The position numbers and the translations under genes are program-made. Below are positions 23,531-38,100 of a DNA stretch of 64,000 nt, piece by piece. The stretch's first letter is position 1. Each line of letters opens with the position of its first letter. The notes beneath the pieces were generated by a model. The model did no database searches. It saw only the letters and a program-made list of their open reading frames with translations, and was not told the DNA's origin. Origin of the DNA: Kwoniella bestiolae CBS 10118 (lineage: Eukaryota > Basidiomycota > Tremellomycetes > Tremellales > Cryptococcaceae); contig NC_089245.1 of NCBI RefSeq assembly GCF_000512585.2, positions 744,001 through 808,000 of the forward strand, read 5' to 3'.

Positions 23531-26500
23531 ATGTCATCCTCCCTCCAAATCGAGACTGCCAACCTGACCGTACCATCCAGTACGAAACCCTCTCCCTCGG
23601 TCGGACTCACAACCTTCCCCAATCCATTTGAAGATGAACCCGAACAAGGGATCTTACCCACCCTCCTGTCCAAGGTCAAACAGACTTTCACTTCCTCGTC
23701 ATCTACGCCCACGCCTGGAGGAGGTAGTAGCGCAGCTGGGACGGGCAAAGACAAAGGATCACCTGTGGAAAGTACCTCTCAATCAGATGGAAAAGTGGGA
23801 GGAAAAGATGAGATTAGACCGAAACCACATCAGACGGAGGCTCAGGCTATAGCAGAGGCAGTGAGGAAAGGTGCCCAACAAGCCGCTTTGGCTGCGTCCT
23901 CTAGGATACAGGACCAGAATCAGAATGGTACGAGCACACAGAGTGGGAATGGGAGAAGACAATCATCTGGTCCTTCGACAAGTACCACTTCTATCCAGCC
24001 TATGACTTCCAACACCCCGTCCGTAGAGATCTCCAGACCAGTGGTGATTCAAGCTACCTCGCCAAGGAAATTACCCAGTAAATCCCTTCGACCGCCTCTC
24101 AGCACCGTAAATTCCGTGGGAAGTACCACCTCCTCTGTCCAAGCTCCTTCTATCCTATCTTCCTCACATAGCCAAGCACCTACAAACAGACGGATACAAG
24201 CTCCCAATGAGAGACAATGGAGACCCTCCCTGGCAGCTCCAGCTCAGGTCACCATCTCACCCGTGACCAGTGTGACAACAACCGTACAAGCTTCCACTTC
24301 CACATCGACCCCTGGTTCCAACACTAAGAGACCCCAAACACCAGATGCTTCTACTCCTTTTCCCTCCGGACCAGGATATATCAACCGCCATCGTTCCCAC
24401 CACCACAATCACAATCCCTCTCTTGGAGGTCCTTCTTCCAGATCAGCAACCCCACTTCATCATCATGTCCACGTCAATTCCCTCTCAAACCCCGTCCAGA
24501 GGGTCCGACGAAGCTCCATAGCTACTCTTCCCGACTCGCCCAGCTCCATATCGATCTCGACGATGTTAGCTGCCAATGCGGAGTTATCGACCAACTTCAA
24601 CTATGTCCCTGGGTTCCCGCTCAACCAGGACGACACGAGGTCAATTAGGAGCTTGGGCGGGTTCGTGAAGAAGCAGAATTCTGTTTCGAAGATTATTAGG
24701 AGGATTCGGGGGGAGGGATTGAGTAAACATTATTGGATGAGTGATGAGGCTTGTAAGGAGTGTTATGATTGCAAATCGGTGAGTGGGGTGTCTCTTTGAA
24801 CTATGTGTTACTCCAGTTCTATGTAGAGAGGTGGATCTATCCATCTATCAGTCTCTGTCGATCTAGTATCTTAACAATACTGATACTCCTCTGCGCCTCT
24901 AGGTATTCACAGCATGGCGTCGAAAGCACCATTGCCGTATATGCGGTCAGATATTCTGTTCTCGTTGCGCATCAAATATCATCGGAGCCAGGAGGTTCGG
25001 TCAAGAAGGCGCAGTCAGAGTGTGTAACCTCTGCCTCAAGATCATGGAAGAATACCGAGACGACGATGAAGACGATCGAAGATCAATCAACTCAGTCTCC
25101 ACTTCCGTCCATCGATTCCCAAGTATATCTGATCGAGCATTCCTGGACGCAGCAATATCACCAGAAGTCCCTTATGCCAAGTCTCCCTTCGCAGCAAGTC
25201 AACTGTTCACGAGTCATCCGAACGACTCTCTGACTGCCATTGACGAAACTTCCGTTCCAACCAGGTGGGGAGGAGAACAAGATCTAGACAGACCGTACAC
25301 GCCGGTGGAGATGGGTGGAGGGTCCCAACTATCCGATTCTGAAGATGCGCATATCTGGACCACTAGTCGACCTCAGACTGCTGCGCCGTTCAGAAGACCG
25401 ATGGAAGATGAACAGAAAAGTGATCATGTTCCCGATGATGATCTTCAGAACGAACAGGAGACATCTCAGCCGCAGTCCGGCCCCAGCAGCCCAGAAGCTA
25501 TACCCAGTGGTACCCAGAGTAGAGCAGAACCAGTTAGTAAGAAAGGTAGTATGGGTCCGCCAGCTTTACCTATCCCACCAAGAGTTGAGTTTCCCAGAAC
25601 GGATACGATGTCAACGGATGGTGCCCTGGAGAACAGAGTGCCGCTTACTAGAATGGATTCGAACATGCCGTTAATAGGGTTGAGAACTAGGTTGAGCTCT
25701 AGAGCTAGTCAAGGTGGTTTGACTGCATTGCTGGATTCGGAGAAGTCTGAAGGGTTATGGAGAGCTAGATCTCATTCATTCGCGTAAGTTAGCTAACTGG
25801 TGCGTTTCTCGCAATGCAGCTGACAAGTTGCCCTCGCAGTCAGCGTCCTGAACTCCTTTCTGGAGCCAGCTTGAACCACTTTCATCTCATGCTCCAGCAG
25901 GCCATCGCTCGTGCCGATCTACCTCATCCTCAGCAATGGCATCGAACCCTCAGCAATCTACTGTTGAAAGTGTCCACAAACCTACAACCCAACGTCAAAG
26001 CGGGGGATGATATCGATGTCCGAGCATATGTGAAAATAAAGAAAGTCCCTGGTGGAAAAATCAGCGATTCTGAATATGTGGACGGGATAGTGATAAGCAA
26101 GAACGTAGCTCACAAAGCCATGCCTCGTCGATTGGTCAATCCTAGGATCATGGTTGTCACTTTTCCCTTGGACTATCATAGGGTAGAAAATCAATTCATG
26201 TCTTTGGATCCTATCTTAGCTCAGGAGAAAGATTACCTTCGACTGTTGACAAAGCGAATAATAGATGTGAGACCCCATATCGTGCTTGTCCAGCCATCCG
26301 CCTCGAGAATTGCATTAGAATACCTATTAGAAGCGAATATAGCTGTTGCTAGAAGCGTCAAAGTATCTGCTATTCACCAAGTGGCGAGATGCACTCAAGC
26401 TGACGTGGTCGCTTCCATGGATCGTCTTGCTCTAGAACCTAGACTAGGAAGATGTGCGGAGTTTAGAATACAGTCGTTTGAGCATGAACTCATTCCTGGG

Positions 26501-29500
26501 AGGAGAAAGACTTTGATGCGTTTTGAAGGTGGTCACAGGGATTATGGATGTACCATCATCCTTCGAGGAGGCGACTTGGAAACGTTGAGAAAAGTCAAAG
26601 TGGTCACGGATTTCATGGCTCTGGTAGTCTATCACTTGAAAAACGAAATTATCCTCTACAATGACGAACACAATATCTTTCCACCTCATGCGCCCTTGTC
26701 AACCGAATATCAGGAGCTTCTGGAAGTCCTTAACGAAGAAGGACCGGTATCTCATGGAAAGTCGGAATCTACTGCCACGATCATACAGATCACTGATGTC
26801 GACGAGAACGGTGAACCTGTCACGCCAAAACCCGCTGAAACCGATGATGATGAAGATGAAAAGCAAGTTGAACGTAGAGAAGCCTTGCAAACTACGAGGC
26901 AAATCGCTCAGTCGCTTCAGCCCTACCTCATGACTGTCCTTTCGGCTTCTGCTGCTATACGATTCCCTCCTCCCGCAACACTTGCAAAGATGGCGGAACT
27001 CGACAGAGCATTAGCGAACCTACGACAAAGCATCGATGACGAAGAAGCCGCTCAGATCCTTCAGGAAGAAACCAAGGTAGTAGAATCGACAAAATCTCCT
27101 GAACCTATCACAGAATCAGGTTCATCGTCCACTTCTCTTTCCACTTCCATGGTAGATACCGCCGAATCGACCACAACCGAGGTCTCAAGTAGTGCAGCTA
27201 TGAGTGCCATTCCTGTCACCACTGCTCCAATGAAAGAGGCCACCCGAGATCCATATCGTGTATTGCGCAAACCCGAAGAGGTCGCTCGAGAAAGTGCATT
27301 GGCGCAAATCGAACATCATCACTTCGAACAGCTGAAACTGTGGCAATGGTACACTCGCCGATTTACTGATCCCCTCCGAGCCGAAGATTACCAAGGGATC
27401 GTATATCTCTATTCGTTGGGATGTGAAGGTACCGATAAGCCTTGTGTAGAACCTTTGCTTCAGACAATCAATTTCTACCAAGCGGGTGATCGTACACTTG
27501 GTCAGTTCCTTGAAGAACTAGCTCTCAACGCTGCTCAACGATGTACCAGTAAAACATGTGAGAGATTGTTGCTATTCCACTTCCATCTACTGGTACATGG
27601 TGAAAGGAGATTACAAATCGCTATGGATCAATTCCCTTGCCCGTCCCCAGGACACGAGGATCAAATTATAACATGGTCGTATTGCAGACTATGCGCTACA
27701 CCATCACCTACAACGATATTAAGAGAAGAGACTTGGAAGATGTCCTGGGGAGCATATCTGGAACATTGTTTCTACCCTCCCGAGACTCGCGCAGGATTCA
27801 CATGTCCTCATGATGCCTTCAGAGACCAAATTAGATATTTCGCACATCGGAACCTGGCAATTAGGATACACAACGAACCGGTCGATATATACGAGCCATT
27901 ACGACCATCAATCACTCTACAGGTCAAAGCTGAAACTAAGGTAGTGCTGAAGAATCAGGAGTATGAAAGTGCTTTACATAAGAATACGGCCTTCTTCGAT
28001 TCGGTGTTGTTCAGGCTGAGAAGCTTTGATACGGATATTTGTCCGCCTGAAAAAGTGAGTAATTAGTATGGTGAATTGACACGAGCTGACACTGAATTTG
28101 GGGAATAGATTGGATCGCTTAAAATAGCTCTGGAGAATATGTTATCCAGAGCCGTAGCTGATCGGGAGGAAATGGTCAATCTATTGAATAGAACTTACAA
28201 GCTTACACCGATGACGGATGTTCTGGCGCTGAACATGGTACTGAGGACTTTGCAGGACAAGGTGGTTCAATGGGAGTGAGTTGCCTGTCGCTATTCTTCG
28301 GAACATGGGTCGAGCTGACTTTGACGTTAGCTCTGATTTTGCCGAGATTGAGAAGTCTTTTATGCCTTCTGAGAAAGACTTGAGACGAAGTGGGTAGTCT
28401 GTCTGATGAAATCCTGCGCGGGACTGATGAAGACATACCCTAGTGACTGCGACTCATCTGAAACGACTTTTCGCGAATCAAGATGTCTTTAATTCTCTAG
28501 ATCGAAACGTAGCTAGTCTGACTGTATCCGAAGCAGATGAGAAGGAAGGGAAAGAAGACATTTCTTCTGAGTCGACCCCTGCGCCTAGTGAACCAGCTAC
28601 ACCGGGCTTGGAGTCAACCGACGCGGGCAATGCTAGTGGTATATCGGCCGCACCATCTGTTCTGGACCTGAACAGTGACAACAATACACCCATGGCCGGA
28701 GTCATTCGAGAAGAGCCTAATCCCTTATCTCAGCCGCCGACGCCAGGTGGAGAAAGGGAGTATGATAGTGATTCTACTATATCAGCGATCAGGCGTGATT
28801 CGCCAGGAAGGAGTCCTCTGAGATTAGCGGAGTCGAGTGGGTTGGATAGTGATACACATCAATTCGTATCTCGTTTACCTCGCCGATCTAGACCTGCACC
28901 AAGGTAAGTGTCTTGTCTACGTCATTGAGAACGGAGGTGCTGATACGCCATGACATAGTATTGCCGACCTTGTTCAACGCTTCAACGATGCCACAACGCT
29001 CCAACCGTATGAGAATGTAGAAGAGCCCGAACGCCCCGGGTCTTCATCATCGATCCGTCGCAAAGCCCGTAGAAGTCCTCACCCAGAGATATCAGATAGC
29101 GACCATAGTCCTAAGACAAGACCGCGAATGCGAAGAGGCAGGACCGAACAACCCCCTGTTCGGTACAGGGAAGTGGGTGGTAAACCTGGTGGTCTGCTAT
29201 CGGACGGTGATCGGAGTTACGCTACCAACGCTTCTCGTATCCCTTCGACTTATAGTAGGAACAAGTCCCTTGCTGGACCTTCGTCTGATCATCTCCGACC
29301 TGGATTGAGATCCAGGACCCCTTCATACACTGGCAGAATCTCCCCTCGATCACCTAGATCTGCTCGAGTATCACCTGAAAGACCGCCAAGATCAAGTATC
29401 GAGCCATCATCATCTGGCCAACAGCCTGTTACAACCCAACCTGAATCGAAACCACGCATGACAGGTAAAGGTAAATCCCCAAGACCGCCCGAGCCATCTT

Positions 29501-31824
29501 CAGGTCGAACATCCCCAAGTCTCATTCGTACCGCTGCTAGACGTACTCTCGCTAGCTCATCACGTGTCACCTCCATCGCAAGGCATTTCGACCGATTATC
29601 ACGAGAAGCTGAGCGAGAACGTCAGAAGCGGATCTCCATGGTCAGAGGCAAACGAGCTAGACCCGTCGGCGTTACCAAAGCGAAAGTTCAGGTATTTGAT
29701 AATCTCCGAGACGCATTTAGAGACGAGTTCGATACCGACTCTTCCGAGGCAGATAACGAAGAGGATGAATTGGGTAGTGACGACGATGCCGAGTCGGGTG
29801 GAGAGGTCGATGAAGATGGTCAGCCCAAACAGCGTAGAAAGTCTTCGCCTACTAAAACTAGATCAAGGAAGAACTCCCCTATCAAAGCTACCACACCCCT
29901 TGAACCTATTCCCGTGAAACCTTCGCCTTCCACCGAATCTATTCCTCAGGAAGATGCCAAGACAGACGAAATTCCCATTTCAGCATCTGGAGCCTCGCTG
30001 GCCACTCAATCGATTCTGAGCGATACGAGATCAGAAATGTCGTTCACCGATAGACTTCAGATTGAATTACCAAGCTTCGAAACTAGTGCTCCGCTACCTA
30101 GTCATCCGGTCACTCCTCAGTTGTCGATCGATACGGCCGATGAGCTGCCGAAAGGCCCTCAGCATCCTACGATGTCGCAGATGTCTCAGATGTCGGAGAG
30201 CGAATTGAGTTCTGGTGGTGTGGAGAGATCAAGTATATTGAAGACTCTAACTGGTCTATGGGCGTTCAGGGCTGGTGATTTTACACCGCTTGAGTATCCC
30301 TTGTGAGTGTTCGCCGCACCTACCCGGTTAAATTGCATAGTTAACAGAACACTGATTGTCTGCGGTGCTTAGATCCGCATCCGAGCATCTATTTGCCGAT
30401 TCAAGAGTCATTATTAGAGAAAATGAACCTACAAGTATCATTGCCTTTACCCTCAGCTCAAAGACATATAGAGATAAGATGAGAGCTGAGGCGAACCAAT
30501 CCAAGACCGGTGGTGGTAATGGTAAAACCGAAGCGTTTATGCCTGATGAACATCACCATGGGAATGACAGAGCATCTACTTGGGATATTGTCTCGATGGA
30601 CGAGGCTATGGATAATGATGGTGATTTGAGGCGAGAAGGTGGAACTCATCTGAAATATGGTCAGTCTGTCGGTCCTGCTGCTAGATTTGAGCTAACGTAC
30701 ACTATCTCGCAGATTTCGAATCTGGTGCTTCCACCATCTTCTGTAGGATCTTCTTTGCCGAACAGTTCGCTGCGCTCCGTTCCGCATGTCAATGCGAAGA
30801 TAGCTTTGTGGAATCCTTAGCTAGATGTGTTCAATTCGACGCATCGGGCGGGAAATCCGGATCAGCATTTTTGAAGACCAAAGGTGAGCTAGCTGTAAGG
30901 GGATATGTATACCTTTGAGCCTAGCTGATACATTGGTCTTACAGATGATCGATTCATTGCCAAGGAGATCTCTCGATTGGAAATGGACGCATTGACCAAA
31001 TTCGCACCAGCATATTTCGAATACACCCGAAAAGCCTTTCAAGGTCAACGACCAACAGTCCTAGCTAAGATATACGGGTTTTTCAAGATTGGATATCGCA
31101 ATGCCATCACTGGAAGATATATGCGTATGAACGTGTTAGTCATGGAAAATCTATTCTACGAAAGGCGATTCTCCAAGATCTACGACTTGAAGGGAAGTAC
31201 GAGAAATAGGTTGATCCAAGCTACCGGACGGGTTAATGAGGTTCTTTTGGATGAGAACCTCATGGAGATTGTGTATAAACATCCTCTATACCTTCGAGAT
31301 CACTCTAAGAGGATATTACGAACGGCATTGTTCAACGATACGCTGTTCCTGTCAAATCTGAACGTCATGGATTATTCGCTTGTGGTGGGTGTGGATTCGG
31401 AAAGACATGAATTGGTAGTTGGGATTGTCGATTATATTCGGACTTTTACTTGGTAAGTTCAGCTACCTCTACACATGCTTCCTACCTATATCATGGACGT
31501 ATGACAAAGCTGATTCATTGGTTCACCGATGTAGGGACAAAAAGCTGGAATCTTGGGTTAAAGATTCGGCCTTCTTAGGTGGAGCAGGTAAAGGTGAACC
31601 TACCATTGTTACTCCTAAACAATGTAAGTTAGCTGCGTCGTCAATTGCTACCTCGCAGTCAGGGCACTTGTAGCTAATGTGATGCTTGGGTAGATAAAAT
31701 ACGATTCCGAACAGCAATGGAAAGGTTCTATTTCCCCTCTGTGCCTGATCGATGGACCAAAGTTGGTATGGAGGAAATCCCGATTGAAGAAGATGGTCAA
31801 TCTATTATAAACAATAACAACTAG
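23531..31824 (+). CDS. FAB1: Phosphatidylinositol-3-phosphate 5-kinase Fab1 (PIKfyve)
   Basis: Makes PI(3,5)P2 on vacuole and late endosome membranes. The protein is roughly 2,500 residues with about ten introns. After a ~400-residue Ser/Thr/Pro-rich N-terminus comes a FYVE zinc finger split by an intron (CKECYDCKS, then RRKHHCRICGQIFCSRCASN near 24920-24990). The Cpn60/TCP1-like domain lies at 26080-26660 (VVTFPLDYHRVENQ through GCTIILRGGDLETLRKV). The Fab1-specific Cys-rich region spans about 27330-28030 (QRCTSKTCERLLLFHFHLLVH; FTCPHDAF). A long disordered stretch precedes the PIPK kinase domain (30370-31820), with KIYGFFKIGYRN, KIYDLKGSTRNR, the catalytic NVMDYSLVVG and GIVDYIRTFTWDKKLE. 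The domain order is complete and no break is seen. The stop is at 31824, about 330 bp from the converging CCH1. Confidence 0.95.
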
Positions 31825-32151
31825 GTGTCAACTTGGATTAAAAGGTGCCGACTGCCTTCGCTTGATAGATGAATCGTTATTTCTTTCATGACGGATCATG
31901 CTTTGTACTATATCAATACACGTTTGTACTGTACATATATACATAGAACATACCCTGTTGTGCCAATTGGAAATGAATTTAATGATAATGAATGTCCTAT
32001 CACATCTATATATATCCTATGTACATCACATCGTTCAAAAGTGTTTTGTCATTATTCATGCAGTATTATACGGTCATTATCTATGTTTCTTCTTTATCAA
32101 CTGCTTCTCGCATCATATCTGGTTTTGTCAATTATCATTAGCTTATGTCCC
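31825..32151. other. Convergent AT-rich 3' gap between FAB1 and CCH1
   Basis: 327 bp, markedly AT-rich, which fits polyadenylation signals for both genes. No gene, repeat or RNA is seen. Confidence 0.45.
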
Positions 32152-35100
32152 TTATTCAATGAGAAACGATGACTCACCTCCCCAAACAGACGTCGCCATC
32201 GAATCAAAGTAATCATCCACAATCACCTCTTCAGTCGGAGATTCACTATCACAGCGAATTGATCAACACATTTCAAGTAAATTGTGGTGTAGTGAAGTAA
32301 AGTAGACTTACCGTCTATAATGAGCGTCCTCAGATGATAACATACTTCCATTGGAAGTTTGTCTACCCAGCGACGGCCGACTCTGGTGCGTTGGTCGATT
32401 CCCGGTGGTACTGCTCACTGACAGCGCAGGGGAATGACGGCTCATGGAATTATTGTTGTTGAATGATACATCAGGAGAGAGGGGATGAGAACCTGTACCA
32501 GTCCCTCCACCGAGTATGTCAGGCGAGGGAGAGGGACTTGACGTGCGAGATTGGGGTGGCGAAGGTATCGTATCTCTCTCTCGGGGGAGATTGTGGAACG
32601 GGTTACGATCTGGATCTTCGAGTGGAGGGGTCGCTGGCATAGGCTCGAGAACGATGGCGGGGATACCTAGCGTGAATGGTGATGTTAGCTGTCCTGATCG
32701 TCATCTGGTTAGGATTCCGGTAGCGCACCTTCTGCCTCTGCATTTAGGGTGCGTCGCCTCTCATCTCGAGAAGCTAAAAACCTCCTTCTCCAATATATAG
32801 TCCTAAGTAGACCTCGCACTCTATCCAGATTGACCAGATCAGTCACTCGTTCAGTCTTGGCCCGTCGTACGAGCAGATCATCCAGCCTATACAAGACCAC
32901 ATCTACATCAGCAAACTGTCGAGGATTAGCAGTGTTATAGGTGAAGGGACACTGACTGCAAAGCCTTCTCATCATCAATCAACTTGTAATGCGCCAACAT
33001 CATCAACATCGAAGTAAAGCTGATTCCTCTCCCATTCTCTTCCGATATCTTCGCTTCGCTATATAGTCGAGAAAACAATAATCTTCTCTCTCTTACTTGG
33101 CGATAATCGATATGAGCGATTTGGTCTTCTACCCTTCTTATGTCTACGGCTCGTCTTACACCAGTGGCTACAAAGAGCTTCCCCGAAGCATTATCGATAG
33201 GATCCGGTAGGGCATTGCGGATCATGTTGGGTATACTGTACTCGATAGGATAGGTACGGACTTCGAACACTCCGGTAAGTCGCTGGACAGGGTGAGCTGT
33301 CAGTCACGGCCTAAGGACTTTCCCACAACAGAGTACCAACGTACCGAGAAGAACCGTACGAAATCCTTCCGTTTGATATACCCCGTACGTTGCGTATCGA
33401 ATTCAGCCCACAATCGTTTGAAGGCACCTATACAAACACGTATCAGCATGGTGTATTGATGTATGCTGTGACAGGCTTCCTGAATGACTAACGCATCTCT
33501 GCTCTGTTCAGCGAAGAACCACCAGGCATTTGATAAACATATGCAAAACTCTCGACCACCACACCAGTAAACATATTCAAAAAGATATACCTATTTCATT
33601 GCATATCGATCGTTAGTTGTGACAGTCAGGCTCACATCCCTGAGATACCTTCAACTCACATCGAAACAATGTTCCAGCTAATGAAGAGAGTATAAGCTCC
33701 GGGTGCACTACCACAATCCGATTCCAGGAAATTGCTGTTCTCCGTACATCGTGGTGGAGATATGGTGCTGAGGGTATCTTATCAGCTTGAATAAATCGAG
33801 TTCAAGGTAAAAGCTGAGCTCACTAGTCATGCATGTATCCATTCCATCCCTCGCTATGGTCATGGATCGAACGTCAGATTTATAACCCTACGAAGAATGA
33901 TCTCACCTCAACTCACCCAGTAGACATGAACGCCAACATGATCAAAGCATTTCCAAACGAGTAGTAATTCTGGAATCTCGTTCCAGCATTATTACCCATC
34001 TTAGTCAAGCCGAATACTTCTAGGTACATTATAGCGAACCATATGAAGAGCGTGGCCCAGAGGAGGAACAGATTCCCAATAGCTGGTAGACTTGCGCTAT
34101 CGACAAGATAAGAATGATCAGCTCTACGTGATGAGAAGTGGTTATCCAGCTGAAATATCTTACTCACACTGAAGTCTTGAACAGCTGGTTCAGAGAGCTA
34201 ATACGTTGTACCAATTTAAGCGAGATGGATACCAAGAACAACTTCTGCAATTGGATGTTCACTTGGTTTCCTGGTAATCCAGCACTGGCAGCCTGTAATG
34301 CCGGAATGGTGGTTGCGAAACTTCCGGTAATGACGATGACGTCGAAGATATTCCATCCATTTGCTCTGAATGACCTTAGACCCAATCCGTAGAATCGTAT
34401 GAGGAGATCAATGGCGTATAAAACAGTGAGGCAGAGGAAGATGATATCAAATTGAACTTCGTTGAGGATATTTTCCGAGAAATCTTGCATCCTGTGGAGT
34501 AAACGATGTCAATATCAGCTAATCGGTTCTTGTGAGGGGGATCGCTAGCTTACATCAACAGTAAAATATGAAGATAATATATCCAAGTGAAGCTGACCGC
34601 CCAGAATCCATCTTTCGTGGTAGCTCTATCATAGCACCATGCTCTAAGCGGCAATGTCGGACGACCTTTAGGCAATTGTGAAGGTGTTTGAGCTTTGATG
34701 AATTTTGACAGATCGACCCATTGTCGTTGCTCAGTCGTGAGTAAGGCATTACCAGAACGGGTACTGAAGTTCTGGATGATGATACTGCATACATGGACGG
34801 GTGTCAGCATGGTCCATCTATCTTCGCAGGGAAGGGCAGGGTATACGATCAAGATAGGGTGGGTGTATATGCCATAGAAGTAGGCCCACTCACCTGACGA
34901 AAAGCGTCAAGATAATGACCCCTCCAAAAAGATTAAAAATCAACATGAAAATCGCATTCCACTGCGAAGCCATATTTTGAGGTTGCAGATCCCTCCCTTC
35001 GATGTTCATAAGCGACGCCATGACGTCTATCCAACCTTCCAGCGAGACACTTTCGAACAAGATCAGGATCGATTCTCGGAAAGAATCGAAGGACCATTTC

Positions 35101-38100
35101 GATGCATCTAATGCGGGGTTGGCCCAGACTCGTGGAACGAGGTATGTGATGGAATCGTCGATTGATGATGCGGAGTATTCGTTAATACAGGTTGATTTGC
35201 CAGATACTGTATCATCGTTGCAGTAGTACAACAGTCCGGAGAAGATGTTCAGACTGTATGAGTTCAGTTTGGTCAGCTCCTACACCTATACTCGGGCCGT
35301 AATGTCCTGGGATATAGGTATACCTAGGAAGCCGAAACGCCTGACTCACCCCCAGACAGCAAACGGTATCAGATACAGCACCATCAATATCGACGCATCC
35401 AAAATCTTCAACGCTCCAGCAAACAACACCGCATGAAGCGTATCTCGCAACCTCGAAAAGAGGGTGATCAACCTGAGCGCTCTGAAACTCTTCAAAGCCC
35501 TTGTCACCCTACTCAAACCTCCGATAAAGATTAACGAGGTAGTAGTGTTGATCAACAGCGTAATGAGGATGATGAAGTCCAAGACGTTCCATAAAGACAG
35601 TAGATAGGCGTTGGGAGCAAACATGAATCCATCCGCGATGATTTTGATCCCCGCTTCAGCGATGAAGACAGTTCCAAGGGCCACTTCAGTAAGATCGAAC
35701 CAAGTTCCTCTGATGTATCCATGTTGACCATAATATTTCCTCCGGTATGCTGGAGAAGCCACAGCGGCAACTACGATACTGGCCACTACCGCGCTGAAGA
35801 CTATAGCTTTGACCACTAATTGAAGGATAGGATGGGCTGGTCTACCGAATATCCGATCTCCGTATGCTGGTTGAACACATGCTTGGCAGAATTTTCGAAT
35901 TGGGTTGTTCTGGCGGAAGAGCCAGAGGGACTGGTCGAAACTTGGATGAGCAGCTATGAAGTCCGCTTGCTGATTGCGTCGTTCTCTTAGAGCGTCCATG
36001 TGCTCGTCGCTCGATGGACCAGCATTGAGCGGAGGTAAGAGGTCAGTCCTGAGGACGGATCAGCTCACAACTCAGTTCGAAGTTCCTCATCACTCACAGC
36101 CCTCGATCATCATCCAAGTCGTCGTCAAGATCTTCGAATTTAGGTGTAGTATGTCTTCGCAAGTTTCTCAGTGGGATAGGCGATTCCTCTTTGTCTCTGC
36201 CCAGCAGTCTCCTCATCGCACCTTTGGCGCCAGCTGTATTGCCCCAAGCTCCCATCTATATTTGGTCAGCTTTTCGCCCAAACGATGATCGGGCATTACG
36301 AAGCTTACATCGGAATTGGGTACACTCCCCACATCAGCTCCTATATTCTGCTTCAAAGGCAACACCAAATTAGGCGGTAAAGTACCGACTTTCACAGCAT
36401 TATGTCGAGCAGACATCAATCTGTAAGGGTTCAATCGATCGATCCAACTGATATGTGCAGATTGAGGTTCCGCTCTTCGGATGAACGCTTCGACTTGCTG
36501 TTTACGTTTCTGCTCTTCTGCTACGGCGAAGTTCTGGAACGACGACTCACACATCAGCATCACGTTGTCTTCAGCAGTGACACCTACGTACCTCGTTGAT
36601 TACAGCAATGAACAGTTGGACGAGAATGACTGCAAGATATATGTAAGCTCGGTCGACAAAGACATGATTGAGGGAGCTTACAGAAAGAGAACAGCATCCA
36701 TCCGCAAAGGAAGATCGCTGAAATCCAATTTTGAGCGAATTGCCCTTCGGATCCCATCTACCAAAAAAATAGTCGCACAAATAAGCACGTCTTTCCCGCG
36801 ATGATGAAGGAAGAACAAATGCTTACCACGTTATAAAGTACATCCGTCCAATTCTCAGAAGAGGAGATCTGATACATCCCCAAGAAAGCATTGAAGGTTT
36901 GTGAGAAATCGATGGGATTACCGTCGATATCACCTCGGAATAGTTGAAGGGCCTAAGTTCCGATTCAGTGAACATGCTACTGATAATCACCAAGAAAGAG
37001 ACACTTACCATCAAAGCACTCAAGAAAATCATTAAGAAAAGAAATACAACCATATTCAATAATCCCGCAAAACTACCGAAGAAGGTATTCTGCGATCATA
37101 CAACACGTCAAATCAGCTGAAGTCCTTTCAAAAGAAAAAAAAAGGAAGTACACAACTCACCAAAAGCGGTTTCATCCTTGGGAAAGCCAGAATGACTCTA
37201 TACCACCTCAGCAGTTGGAAAACCGTTAACCACGGGTATATCCCTCCATTTGCTATTGCGGGGATCTGGATGATGGAGCATGCAACAGCTAAGAAGAGGT
37301 CGAAACAGTTTCGTCCACTTAGGAAGAAAGATCGCCAGTCTGGGAAATGGCCTGTTATGCGAATGATCATTTCCACGTCGAACGCGAGGGTAAAAGCGAT
37401 TTCGAGGTTTTCTAGTTGGTAGACGGACGCTGTCAGCAACTGATTTTTCTTGCTTTGGTATCTTAATCATGTCTAGTGGACGACCGCCACCACAGATGAT
37501 TAGGAAATATCAGACTTACTCAATAGCTCCAGCATCGAGTCAGAAGACGAGGAAGTCTTAGTCCCCTGAGTGACCATATCCGTCAAGATCAACAACACCC
37601 AAAAGATCTCTGTTCTTTCATATATCGTCAAAACCTTGTTGTGCATCTTCCGCTGTTTATTCTCTACTGCCCATTGGGGATCCGTTCCGAGCAAGCTCCT
37701 GTGACACCAAAGCGGTCTCAGCTCGACCCCATCGATCACAAAGAGCGATGTCCCATCAGACGATTAGAGATTGCACCCACTCGTCACCTCCAAAAGCACT
37801 TCGTTTCGTCTCAGCCCTAATATCCGAAAACGTATTGACAACTACAGCGACGAGTAAATTCAATAGCCAGAAATTCAGGACAATCACTCCAGCAAGGAAG
37901 TAAAATGCCGAGCTGAAGAAATCTGAATCCATCGCGCTATACATGACCGGTGCCCATGTATTGACTGATAGTGGTCGAAACTTCGGTCAGCATTTCTCAA
38001 ACGCCTCGACATACATTGTTCGCTATACACGGAGGATATAAGGGCGCATTACTCACTTGAACAGATGATGATGACCTGAACGAGAGATTCAAAGATATTA

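Noticed and set aside
31825..32151. Functional link between adjacent FAB1 and CCH1
   Set aside because: They converge and so do not share a promoter. PI(3,5)P2 and Ca2+ signalling are linked in biology, but adjacency alone is weak evidence.
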